Assembly (NCBI RefSeq): GCF_000380565.1 | Contig: NZ_AQYJ01000027.1 | Location: 489,826-553,825, forward strand | Direction: 5' to 3' | DNA: 64,000 nt | Origin: Microbulbifer variabilis ATCC 700307 | GTDB lineage: Bacteria; Pseudomonadota; Gammaproteobacteria; Pseudomonadales; Cellvibrionaceae | Part shown: positions 19,370 to 27,709 of the stretch, one piece after another | How the letters are laid out: the number at the start of each line of letters is the position of its first letter | Position numbering within the stretch: position 1 is the stretch's first letter | Made by a program: the position numbers and the translations under genes | The notes under the pieces: model-generated | Seen by the model: the letters and a program-made list of their open reading frames with translations, nothing else | What the model was told of the DNA's origin: nothing | The model's database searches: none

Positions 19370-20698
19370 TTACAGATTAATAACGGTTAATTGGGCAAAT
19401 TGACGGTGGCCGTCGATACCGCCGTGGTAACCGAAACCACTTTGCTTTGCTCCGACCCAGGGTGTGCCTCCAGCGCCTTGATTAATCCCGATCATGCCGG
19501 CTTGCAGTCGGTTACTTACTTGTACAGCATCTGCGCCGCCAAAAACCACAGCTCCGAGCCCATAGACTGAATCGTTTGCTCTTTGGATGGCGTCCTCCAC
19601 ATTGTTGAAGCGGTCGATTGCAACTACCGGACCGAAGGTTTCTTCATCCTCCAGCTGCATACCCGGTTGTATTCCGCTAATCACCGTGGGGGGAATAAAG
19701 GGTGGTTTTGGTGCTTTTTCTCCAAGCAGCAGCGTTGCGCCTTTTTTTAAAGCATCCTGAATATGATCGACCACTTTTTGGTGTTGGCGCTGGTTGACCA
19801 GAGGGCCAATATCGGCTTGTAGGTCCTGCCAGCCCCCTGTGTGATATTGCCGCGCGATGGAAGTCACTGCTTTTTCGAATTGATCGGCAATACTCGCATC
19901 CACATAAATACGCTCTGTGGAAGTGCACATCTGGCCTGCATTCTCGAAGCTGGAGGCCACCGCAAATTGGGCGGCTTTTTGAATATCGGCACTGGCCAAT
20001 ACGATCATGGGGTCGTTACCGCCGAGCTCCATCACCAGGCGTTTCAGCGCAGGAGCGGCATTAGTCATAATTTGCTGGCCGGTTGTCCGTGAGCCGGTGA
20101 AGGCGATCATATTAATATCCGACCATACCAAGGCTTCACCGGTGTGCCTGTCTCCATGAGCAATTTGCAGGATGCCCTCGGGCAGAGTTTCATTCAGGGT
20201 TTTTACCAGGAGATCTGCTACCAGAGGAGACTCCTCTGACGGCTTGAGTATTACACTGTTTCCGGCCACCAGAGCGGGTACGAGCAGGTTATTGGCCATG
20301 GCCAGTGGGTAATTCCATGGGGAAATTACGGCCACGACACCCAGCGGACGGTATTGGATTTCACTGCCGCCGTTGCATTGTCCCCTTAAAGCTTTGCCTG
20401 CGTCCTCCGCCAACCAAATACCACCCTGAATAGCACCGCCGGCCTCGTAATTTGCACGTCGAGTATCCTTACCCATTTCACGGCTGATAAGTTGTGCCAG
20501 GTTACTTTGTAGTGGCTGCAATTTTTCATAGGCATGTTGCAGAGCCTGTACACGTTGCTGCAATGATTGACTGGCCCAATCAATCTGGGCTTCCCTGGCT
20601 TTGGCAACTTTCTTGGAAATGGAATCCCGGTTGCTCACTGCAACACTGCCAACCTGTTCACCGGTAAGGGGATCGATAGAAAATAGAGTTTGGGTCAT
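19370..20698 (-). CDS. NAD(P)-dependent aldehyde dehydrogenase
   Basis: Oxidises an aldehyde to the acid in the cytosol. The 442 residues are short for ALDH (usually 460-500) and fit the compact SSADH-like subgroup. Visible marks: cofactor loop VISPWNYPLA, KPSEESP, the FTGSRTTGQ nucleotide segment, catalytic Glu in VMELGGNDP and catalytic Cys in NAGQMCTSTERIYV. It is the middle gene of the oxygenase operon, 58 bases after the CmcJ-like gene. It probably oxidises an aldehyde produced or used by the flanking oxygenases; this is inference from context. Confidence 0.9.
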   Translation of the reverse strand: MTQTLFSIDPLTGEQVGSVAVSNRDSISKKVAKAREAQIDWASQSLQQRVQALQHAYEKLQPLQSNLAQLISREMGKDTRRANYEAGGAIQGGIWLAEDAGKALRGQCNGGSEIQYRPLGVVAVISPWNYPLAMANNLLVPALVAGNSVILKPSEESPLVADLLVKTLNETLPEGILQIAHGDRHTGEALVWSDINMIAFTGSRTTGQQIMTNAAPALKRLVMELGGNDPMIVLASADIQKAAQFAVASSFENAGQMCTSTERIYVDASIADQFEKAVTSIARQYHTGGWQDLQADIGPLVNQRQHQKVVDHIQDALKKGATLLLGEKAPKPPFIPPTVISGIQPGMQLEDEETFGPVVAIDRFNNVEDAIQRANDSVYGLGAVVFGGADAVQVSNRLQAGMIGINQGAGGTPWVGAKQSGFGYHGGIDGHRQFAQLTVINL

Positions 20699-20756
20699 AC
20701 CTTGGTCTCAAATAAATGCTGCGGAGTTGTGTTTTATTCACCCCGTAACTCAGAGC

Positions 20757-21671
20757 TCAATCGTTAAATAAGGCGATGGTGCGCAATTCAATACTAGTGC
20801 GGCGCGGGGCACCGGAACTATCAGGAAGATCAAATGCAGTGTGGGGCACACCGGTGATGGGACCCTGGTGTTCGCTATCGAATACGCGCAGCAGCAGGCC
20901 CTCCCCCGGCTGCATATCACTGAACCAGATCCAGCGGTGCTTCGGATTGGCGCTGATCACCGAGATCTGCCCCTCCCGCTCAGGGTAAATCAGGCGCATC
21001 TTGTGGAAGTCTGCCTCGCCTACACTGCGTAAATCTGCCATTGCCAAAGGTGATTCCTTCACTGTGCGCAGTAATGGCAGCCATAAATTAATGAATTTAT
21101 AGCGAGGGAAATCTGCCGTATTTAATCCGTGTTCAGGCAGGGTCTGCCGGAGCTGCCTGTCTGCGGACCAAGGCGTATAATCATTGTGCACGGTCTTCAC
21201 CGGAGAGCGGCGGCTGCGGCTCTGCTCGGTGGGTCCCTCTGCGGAGGGCTGTGCCCGCAGGGTGTGGTCGAAGGTGAGTACACGGGCTGCGCCCAGGCGT
21301 TTTGCGATCCAGGTTTCGATAGCCGGATACCATTCTCGGCGGATTAAATCATCGCGTTTAGTTGGAGCTGTTCTATCTGCAGCGTGGTCATCCAGAGCCA
21401 ACAGGGCATCGTCAAACTGGTGCAGGTCGATAGTTAGTTGTGGCTTCACCAGCTCAAACCCCTGAATATCCAAGCTGAATTTTTCCCCCATAACTTGCAG
21501 GGTGCGGCCATCCTCAATCGACATAGACTGTGGGTTTACCTGATCGAGCAGGTGGGTGGGACCAGGCCCCGCCTGCCGCTGGTCGTATACCAATTCACTA
21601 TCGGTATTTGCGTAATTGATTGTCGCCTTGAGCAGCCGGCTCGGCGATGAGTGCAGAGTCGCGGTCAGCAT
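20757..21671 (-). CDS. CmcJ/NvfI-like oxidoreductase
   Basis: A 304-residue protein resembling the CmcJ/NvfI/AsaB hydroxylase-desaturase group, better known from fungal and actinomycete secondary metabolism. Typical segments are VHNDYTPWSADRQLR, KFINLWLPLL, EGLLLRVFDSEHQG, VPHTAFD and the C-terminal RRTSIELRTIALF. These carry a plausible His-x-Asp, a distal His and an Arg for iron and co-substrate. The ATG is chosen because GGAGG lies 8 bases upstream; the frame runs 13 codons further. It is the first gene of the three-gene operon and divergent from a LysR regulator 51 bases away. Family by recognition; the reaction is unknown. Confidence 0.78.
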   Translation of the reverse strand: MLTATLHSSPSRLLKATINYANTDSELVYDQRQAGPGPTHLLDQVNPQSMSIEDGRTLQVMGEKFSLDIQGFELVKPQLTIDLHQFDDALLALDDHAADRTAPTKRDDLIRREWYPAIETWIAKRLGAARVLTFDHTLRAQPSAEGPTEQSRSRRSPVKTVHNDYTPWSADRQLRQTLPEHGLNTADFPRYKFINLWLPLLRTVKESPLAMADLRSVGEADFHKMRLIYPEREGQISVISANPKHRWIWFSDMQPGEGLLLRVFDSEHQGPITGVPHTAFDLPDSSGAPRRTSIELRTIALFND

Positions 21672-21692
21672 AGTGGCTTCCTCCCAAAGGGT

Positions 21693-21709
21693 TGATGGCA
21701 AATACATCA
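21693..21709. promoter_or_regulatory. Candidate LysR-type operator
   Basis: The inverted repeat TGATG-N7-CATCA sits in the 51-base gap between the CmcJ-like gene and the divergent LysR gene. Its size and dyad fit the T-N11-A class of LysR sites. Only position and symmetry support it. Confidence 0.5.
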
Positions 21710-21722
21710 TGTCTTATGGGCA

Positions 21723-22700
21723 ATGCTAGGTTCAGCTCGATACAATGAAAATCAAGTAACAGTTGTGAGTGATACAGGTTTGAGCAGAAATCATGGTATT
21801 GATCGCCTGGGCAGGCTGGAACTGAAACAGTTGCGCTTATTGCAGGCTATTTTGCGGGAGTTGAACCTGTCGCGGGTGGCAGATCAGCTAGGGGTTAGCC
21901 AGCAGACAGTTAGCGAACAGCTGAAGCGTCTGCGGGAGCTATTTGATGACCGGCTGTTCATTAGAACCAGCAATGGTGTTATTCCAACGCCCTTAGCCGA
22001 GCGCTTGGCGCCCAAGCTGGATAGTATCCTTAATGATATCGCCGCTCTATTGCGCGGCGATGAATTCGCCCCTGCGGAGCATCACGGGATCTTCACCATC
22101 AGCGCCACCGACTTTGAGCAGCGAGTGGTGTTGCCGGCCCTGCTTAAGCAGCTGCGTGAGCAGGCACCGGGCCTCAAAGTGGTGGTGCTAAAGCTTGAAA
22201 TTGACCGTATGGCCCAGCAGTTGCAAACCGGTGAGGTGGATCTGGTGTTCAGCACACCGGGTTTTGTGCCGGATAGCTGCCCCAGTATGTTGTTGTATCG
22301 TGAACATTACGTATGCGTGTGTTGCCGGCATACAGGGGTGCAACTGGAAAGTCGAGAACCCTTGGGCTTGGACAAGCTGGCAGAGATTCCCCAACTGGTT
22401 GTGTCGCCTTCTCGTGGTGACTTGCGTGGCATGGTGGATAGCTGGTTCGAGCAGTTTGGTTTAAAGCGTAATGTTGTGTTGTCGGTTCCCTCCTTTGCCG
22501 CCGCAGCTGAATGTATCGCCTCCACAAATACAGTCGCTTTTCTGCCGTCTCGCCTGTTACCTGATCCGCGCCTGCATACCTTACCGATTAGTGAGCAGCC
22601 ACCTGGCTTTGATGTGGTCGCCGCCTGGCACACTCGCAGTGGGCAGGATCCATTACACAAGTGGGTAAGGCAACTGTTAGCCAGGCAATTTACACCGTAA
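21723..22700 (+). CDS. LysR-family transcriptional regulator
   Basis: The N-terminal winged HTH is clear (RLELKQLRLLQAIL, LSRVADQLGVSQQTVSEQLKRL, DRLFIRTSNGVIPTPLAERL), followed by an effector-binding domain beginning GIFTISATDFEQRVVLPALL. The first about 20 residues before the HTH are unlike LysR, so a GTG at 21765 is a possible true start. It is divergent from the CmcJ/ALDH/2OG operon and most likely controls it. A second regulator of the same subgroup lies at 58.2 kb in this window; both share the motifs ISATD, KRNV, NTVAFLPSRLLP-like and PPG(F/Y)(D/E)(V/I)VAA. Confidence 0.9.
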   Translation: MLGSARYNENQVTVVSDTGLSRNHGIDRLGRLELKQLRLLQAILRELNLSRVADQLGVSQQTVSEQLKRLRELFDDRLFIRTSNGVIPTPLAERLAPKLDSILNDIAALLRGDEFAPAEHHGIFTISATDFEQRVVLPALLKQLREQAPGLKVVVLKLEIDRMAQQLQTGEVDLVFSTPGFVPDSCPSMLLYREHYVCVCCRHTGVQLESREPLGLDKLAEIPQLVVSPSRGDLRGMVDSWFEQFGLKRNVVLSVPSFAAAAECIASTNTVAFLPSRLLPDPRLHTLPISEQPPGFDVVAAWHTRSGQDPLHKWVRQLLARQFTP

Positions 22701-22800
22701 GCTGCCGTGAAATAGTGCCGCCCGAGGGTCTTAATACCGGCCCGGCTAATGTGAGATCACTTGCTACACTGGGGTTGGCAATTACCCGGGGGTGGGGATC

Positions 22801-23822
22801 ATGAGAATTGGGATATTGTACTTGGCTTTCCATAGCGTCTTAGTCTCTGCCCATAGCGATGGAGCCCACACCGACTTCGCCGCAAATATAGACCTCCCCG
22901 CCCTCTTTAACCGGGAAGCACTGGTGGAAGATATCCGTGCAGTGGATTGTACTTTGTCGGAGGGTAGCAAATCCCGCTGCTGGCAGCTTAAGTTGAAAGC
23001 CGCACCTCGTCACCATATGGGTCCCTGGTGCCCCAGAACAATTCGAGATCCGATCACGGCAAGTGGCATGATGTTCATCAAGCAGCAGGTTGTCGCCACC
23101 GACGGCCCCTTCGTAAAAAATGCCGCTGAGTTTTTCTCCGATCCCAAATGGGTTTTGTATAACGAGAAGACCGGGCGGGTAAAGGTGACTGATACCAAGA
23201 GGGCCTGTGAGCTGGCAGCAAGGCCGGATGTAGCTCCGGAGTTTAATAATTATTGCGTGGAGTGTCTGGCCAGCTATTTGGGTGATAATTTCTATACGAC
23301 CTACCTGATTCCCATAAAGCCACTTACAGCAAAATCCCCGCAAAGTTCTAATGACCACTCCGGTTACGGAGTGGCATTCAATGGGTTAAATTTGATATCA
23401 GTGCCCCGGTAGGCGCGATTTTAGGAGCGCATACCCTGGCGCCTGTAGATGCCTGTGGTGGGCATGTTAATCCCCATGTGGGCTACCACTACCACGCAGC
23501 GCTCGGTTGTAGTCAGGCCTATCCGTCGGCAGCGAGCCATGCACCAATAATCGGCATCGCGATCGATGGCTACCTGATTTATGCAAGGGAAAATACCGAT
23601 GGCAGGGAGCCAAAAGATCTGGATGAATGCCGTGGCCACGAGTTTGCCAATCTTGGATATCACTATCACGTCAATCTCGCAGCGGAAAACGATATCCTGC
23701 ACTGCCTGAAGGGAGAGAGGGGCTGTGCGCTGGGCAAAAACCAGAGCCAGTGCAATTTTTCCGGCAGCAGGGCTCAAAACTACAGAGACCTGAATAGAGC
23801 TCAACAACAAAAATTACTATGA
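22801..23822 (+). pseudogene. YHYH-domain secreted protein, broken by one frameshift
   Basis: The first part (ATG 22801 after a G-rich ribosome site) encodes a signal peptide MRIGILYLAFHSVLVSAHS and the N-terminal half of a YHYH protein, ending GVAFNGLNLISVPR-stop at 23412. The family's second half continues in another frame: SAPVGAILGAHTLAP, CGGHVNPHVGYHYHAALGCS, IIGIAIDGYLIY and GYHYHVNLAAE to 23822. Adding one G to the GGG at 23383-23385 restores FNGVKFDISAPVGAILGAH in one frame. It is therefore a single gene with a 1-base loss in a G run, or a sequencing error. YHYH proteins are secreted and of unclear function. Confidence 0.85.
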
Positions 23823-23999
23823 ATGTTTGAAATGCTGCACCAAAATCGGGCAGCTTATAAACCTGAAACTTTTACTTCCTACCCTCCTTCAATGGAAATA
23901 CCATCGCCCGTAAAGATACGCTACTTTCTCCTCAGGGCTTGATCTGACCCAAAGGTATCGAACCAGGTCAGGGGCATAATCCTCCTTTTTCTTCCACTG

Positions 24000-25370
24000 A
24001 TGATGAACCACTTGGAAACCGGTACTCAATTTATGCACCACAGCACCAATATTTACCTGATAAGAATGGTTGAATCCCTCGGTTTGCTGGTTCGAAAGCG
24101 CCTGTGGATGCAGATCTTGGTAGCTATGGTTCTGGGATTGGGGGTGGGCCTACTGCTTTCCCCGGAAGGTGCAGCCCTGGTGAATCAGGATCTCAGTGTA
24201 GTGTTGGCCAGCTGGTTCAAGCTGCCCGGCGCACTATTCCTGAATATGATTCAGATGGTGGTTATTCCCCTGATTGTTTCATCTATCATCCTCGGGCTTT
24301 GTGGTAGCGGCAATGTGAGCCAGCTAAAGCGGGTGGGTTTACGCATTGCGCCCTATTTTATTGCCACAACCACAGTTGCCGTTATTATCGGCATTCTATT
24401 GGTCCAGTTGATTCAACCTGGAAACTATATTGATGAATCATTGCTCACTGCAGCAACCGAACTACCCGGAACTACTGCTCCTCAGTTACTGGAACCAAAA
24501 CCCCTGCCCGAGCGCATTGCCGAGCTGATACCAGCCAACCTGAACCAAAGCATCGCTATGCGTAATATGTTGCAGCTGGTGGTCTACGCCATCTTTACTG
24601 GCGTGGCTGTAATGCTGCTGCCACAGAAGCAGCGTGAGACGGCAGTTTACGCCTTTGGTATCGTCCAGGAGATTGCCCTGAAGATAGTCGGCTGGGCCAT
24701 GTTATTTGCGCCCCTTGCCGTATTTGGTTTATTGGCGGATATCGCCATTCGTGTTGGCTTGACCGCAATTCTTGGGATGTCGGTCTATGTTGGCACGGTA
24801 ATTCTAGGGTTGCTGATCCTATTGATGTTTTACCTGGTAATTGTCTCTCTGGTTTCACCGGCCGGACCGCTGAGATTCCTTCAGCGTATTAGCGGTGTAC
24901 AACTTCTCGCATTTTCCACTTCCAGTTCTGCGGCAGTGATGCCGTTATCTATGCGAACTGCGGAGAGCTCCCTTGGAGTGAAACCCTCAATTGCTAAATT
25001 TATTGTGCCGCTGGGCGCTACAGTGAATATGGACGGTACCGCACTCTATCAGGTGATAGCGGCAGTATTCCTGACCCAGGTATACGGAATTGACCTCAGC
25101 ACTGCCCAATTGGTGGGGCTGACTGTAACTACCGTAGGTGCCTCCATCGGCTCGCCCAGTACGCCGGGTGTGGGCATTGTTATTCTCGCGACTATCCTCG
25201 CTGGGATTGGCGTACCTCCAGAGGGGATTGCGTTGATTATTGGTGTGGATAGGATTCTGGATATGTGCCGGACTGCGGTGAATGTCACTGGTGACCTGAC
25301 TGCCTGCCTGGTTATGGATAAGCTTTTGGGTAGCGATAACCTGGAGGAAGTGACTACTCAGGTGGCTTGA
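24000..25370 (+). CDS. Dicarboxylate/amino acid:cation symporter (DAACS family)
   Basis: Inner-membrane secondary transporter for C4-dicarboxylates or acidic amino acids driven by Na+ or H+. At 456 residues it has the family's eight-helix plan. Signature segments are FSTSSSAAVMPLSMR (the serine-rich hairpin), IVPLGATVNMDGTALYQ and VGASIGSPSTPGVGIVIL, ending RILDMCRTAVNVTGDLTACLVM. The first about 25 residues are uncertain; Met codons at 24000, 24003, 24033 and 24069 are all in frame and no site stands out. Monocistronic; substrate not assignable. Confidence 0.92.
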   Translation: MMNHLETGTQFMHHSTNIYLIRMVESLGLLVRKRLWMQILVAMVLGLGVGLLLSPEGAALVNQDLSVVLASWFKLPGALFLNMIQMVVIPLIVSSIILGLCGSGNVSQLKRVGLRIAPYFIATTTVAVIIGILLVQLIQPGNYIDESLLTAATELPGTTAPQLLEPKPLPERIAELIPANLNQSIAMRNMLQLVVYAIFTGVAVMLLPQKQRETAVYAFGIVQEIALKIVGWAMLFAPLAVFGLLADIAIRVGLTAILGMSVYVGTVILGLLILLMFYLVIVSLVSPAGPLRFLQRISGVQLLAFSTSSSAAVMPLSMRTAESSLGVKPSIAKFIVPLGATVNMDGTALYQVIAAVFLTQVYGIDLSTAQLVGLTVTTVGASIGSPSTPGVGIVILATILAGIGVPPEGIALIIGVDRILDMCRTAVNVTGDLTACLVMDKLLGSDNLEEVTTQVA

Positions 25371-25425
25371 GATACCTCTTTAAATGGGGGGGATTTATTC
25401 AGGTGTGAAGGGATTGGAGATTACA

Positions 25426-25456
25426 AAGCAGCAGGCAAAAAATTTACCTGCTGCTT
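25426..25456. terminator. Hairpin between symporter and beta-helix gene
   Basis: A 10-bp stem AAGCAGCAGG / CCTGCTGCTT with an 11-base loop lies in the gap between the convergent genes. No T run follows on either strand, so intrinsic termination is only possible. Confidence 0.45.
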
Positions 25457-25472
25457 AGTATGAAAGGGGCTC

Positions 25473-26474
25473 TTATTTTAAACAGGTTGGTGATGCTTTA
25501 CCGAAGAAATTCCCCTGCCAAACGTTTGATCCGGTGCAGTCCGGATCAAAGTCATCCCTTAAATCATCACCAAAATTATCAAATGCAAAATTCCCAATAA
25601 TAAAGTTATTGATACTATCTACCCTGCTAACAACTATACCAGCTGGGTCAAGTGATCCTGCACCATTATTTGTTACAGTGTTTTGAATAACATAGTTGCC
25701 TGATCCACCCAGAAACTCAATACCATCATCTACATTGTCTGATACGTGATTTTGTGTAACCAAGGCAAACTGCTCCTCCAGCTCAATCCCATCACTGCCG
25801 TTATTAGTCAGGGTGTTTCCTATGATTGAGGCGTAATCCCCATCAACCTCAACACCATCCTGACCGCTTCCACTAATATGGTTGTAACTGACGTTTACAT
25901 ATTCACCGTCAATTTCGACACCCTCATCTCCAGCGCCTTCGATAGTATTGTGAACGATGTTGGTGTAATCACCATTTGCGTCTACTCCATCACCAATAAT
26001 GGCCAACCCCTGACCGATAATCAGATTTTCATAGATGTTATTGAAATCGCTCTCGGCCAGTACGCCATCATCTTCGAAATCTGTAATCTCCATATCGAAA
26101 ATACTGTGAGAGCCCGATCCTACTGCATGGATGCCATCGGGGCAGCTATTTATACTGCCACCGTGAATTGAGCCGGAAGTTCCCTCCATACGGACACCGG
26201 CCCATTCATCTTGATCGGCTGGGTTATAAGTGCAATTCAGTTCAAAGCCATTCATAGAAAGGCTTCCGCCTGGGCCGATGATAGTGAGTGCGACAGGTTC
26301 GTCTTCGCTCAGCTCACAATTCAAGTGCTCAGTGAGTGTCACTGTTGACGTGATTTCGTCATAACAATCAACAGCCAAACTGATGGATGGTATTGATATA
26401 CCTATTCCAAAAATCAAAAAAATATAGGATTTTGCACGCCGCGTCGAAATACAGATTGCCATTAGTGATCCCAC
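25473..26474 (-). CDS. Secreted right-handed parallel beta-helix repeat protein
   Basis: A signal peptide (helix FLIFGIGISIPSISLA) is followed by NosD/PbH1-like repeats. Units of about 22-24 residues carry an Asn/Asp-Gly turn: EDDGVLAESDFNNIYENL, GDGVDANGDYTNIVHNTI, DEGVEIDGEYVNVSYNHI, QDGVEVDGDYASIIGNTL, SDGIELEEQFALVTQNHV and DDGIEFLGGSGNYVIQNTV. Several Cys residues at both ends may form disulphides. It is probably exported; such folds bind or cleave polysaccharides, but no catalytic signature is visible. The acidic repeats could bind Ca2+. The start may be the second Met, four residues in. Monocistronic, in an A+T-rich setting. Confidence 0.8.
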   Translation of the reverse strand: MGSLMAICISTRRAKSYIFLIFGIGISIPSISLAVDCYDEITSTVTLTEHLNCELSEDEPVALTIIGPGGSLSMNGFELNCTYNPADQDEWAGVRMEGTSGSIHGGSINSCPDGIHAVGSGSHSIFDMEITDFEDDGVLAESDFNNIYENLIIGQGLAIIGDGVDANGDYTNIVHNTIEGAGDEGVEIDGEYVNVSYNHISGSGQDGVEVDGDYASIIGNTLTNNGSDGIELEEQFALVTQNHVSDNVDDGIEFLGGSGNYVIQNTVTNNGAGSLDPAGIVVSRVDSINNFIIGNFAFDNFGDDLRDDFDPDCTGSNVWQGNFFGKASPTCLK

Positions 26475-26687
26475 TTAGATTTATGTTCAGCTTAATTAAG
26501 CTGACTGGAAGTTGATAACCTGAGAATGAGTCTAGATTTAAATATGAAATATAAATCATTAATAAATATGTTTGGCACTTAAAGTGGGCTTCTGATCTTT
26601 TAATCTCTACGAATGGCAGCAAACTCCGCACTCTAACTTTTCTATTAATAAGTGATTTTTACATAGTGTTTGCGTACTCGACATCTA

Positions 26688-27116
26688 TTAGTTCAAACCG
26701 AGTAGCTCCAGGGTGTGAGCATCACTCTTGCCGTTATAGTACCTATCAAGTACGTCCTTAAATAGGCTTTCCTCCTTTTCAGCAAGCGAAAATAAGGTCA
26801 TGGAGGATTTTAGTTTCATATCATCTGGAGATCCGAAGATGTCATGAGCGCTGCGATCATGGATGTCGAGTAGTGCGTGACAGCAGGATTTCAGCCTCTG
26901 CCCAAGCGTGGGTTGGGCTAAATAAGCCTTTGCTTCCTCCAGATTCTTGATTCCATATTTTTGAGCCATGGAGCTGTGCCCAAGGCCGACAACTTGTGGA
27001 AATATGTACCACATCCAATGAGATCGCTTTTTTCCATTCTTTAACTCTAAAAGTGCATCTTCATAAGAGTGTTCTTGCGCTTTAATAAAACGCTCTAAAT
27101 CAAAATTTTCTTTCAC
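26688..27116 (-). CDS. DUF1810-family protein
   Basis: A 142-residue cytosolic protein with the family's marks: FDLERFIKAQEHSYEDALLELKNGKKRSHWMWYIFPQ in the N-terminal half (shown in two adjoining parts as FDLERFIKAQ and SHWMWYIFPQ), then YGIKNLEEAKAYL and DDMKLKSSMTLFSLA. The family's function is not established. It stands alone between a beta-helix gene and a thioesterase, all on the minus strand but with long gaps. Confidence 0.82.
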   Translation of the reverse strand: MKENFDLERFIKAQEHSYEDALLELKNGKKRSHWMWYIFPQVVGLGHSSMAQKYGIKNLEEAKAYLAQPTLGQRLKSCCHALLDIHDRSAHDIFGSPDDMKLKSSMTLFSLAEKEESLFKDVLDRYYNGKSDAHTLELLGLN

Positions 27117-27256
27117 TTAAGTCATCCGGCACTGGTAAAGTCATGGTTGAATTTCAGAATAGCAGGGGAGGGGAAAATGGATAATTCTGAAGGCCAGATG
27201 GTTATTTTAAGTCAGGATGAAAGAAATTTTTACAAAATATCTGAGAAGGCAATAAG

Positions 27257-27276
27257 AGCCCTCGCCGATGAGGGCT
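27257..27276 (-). terminator. Hairpin after thioesterase gene
   Basis: A 7-bp stem AGCCCTC / GAGGGCT with a 6-base loop begins 7 bases after the stop of the minus-strand thioesterase. The following sequence, CTTATTG, is only weakly T-rich. Confidence 0.5.
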
Positions 27277-27283
27277 TTCTATC

Positions 27284-27709
27284 TTAATTATTTGGAAGCA
27301 GTGCTCGAATATCATCCGGCACGGGAATCGATTTTCCGGTTCTATGATCCACCCAGACGATTTTCGCTTCACAGGTGGTGTAAAGGTTGTCGGTATTATC
27401 TGCTTCTCTAATTTCGTAGTAGCTATTGAAGCTGCTGCGCCCGGGAGTGCCGCCATACATACTAACAGTAATGTTGGCTGGAAATACCAGCGGTAAATGG
27501 AAATTGGCCGAAGCATTGAGTAGTACCGGGCCATCCCCTTGGTTACTGCTTACCGCGCCGGAGCGTTTAATAGCCGCTAACCAGCTGCAGCGGCACTGCT
27601 CAAAGTAGGTGAAGTAGGTGGCGTTGTTGATATGTCCTAAGGCGTCCATATCACCCCAGCGTACAGCTAAGGTTTCCTGATAAAGAAGGTTGCGGGGGGC
27701 TTCACTCAT
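27284..27709 (-). CDS. Acyl-CoA thioesterase, 4HBT/YbgC-like hotdog fold
   Basis: A 141-residue single-hotdog protein. The catalytic-type loop VRWGDMDALGHINNATYFTYFEQ is the hallmark of the 4-hydroxybenzoyl-CoA thioesterase group, with Asp in GDMD as the likely catalytic residue. It hydrolyses a CoA thioester in the cytosol; chain-length preference is unknown. It is monocistronic with a hairpin after the stop. A second thioesterase of the same fold is at 45.0 kb. Confidence 0.88.
   Translation of the reverse strand: MSEAPRNLLYQETLAVRWGDMDALGHINNATYFTYFEQCRCSWLAAIKRSGAVSSNQGDGPVLLNASANFHLPLVFPANITVSMYGGTPGRSSFNSYYEIREADNTDNLYTTCEAKIVWVDHRTGKSIPVPDDIRALLPNN

Noticed and set aside
23478..23822. 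Separate small gene starting at a GTG with YHYH motifs
   Set aside because: It is the second half of the frameshifted YHYH gene; the codons upstream in the same frame continue the family sequence to the shift point.
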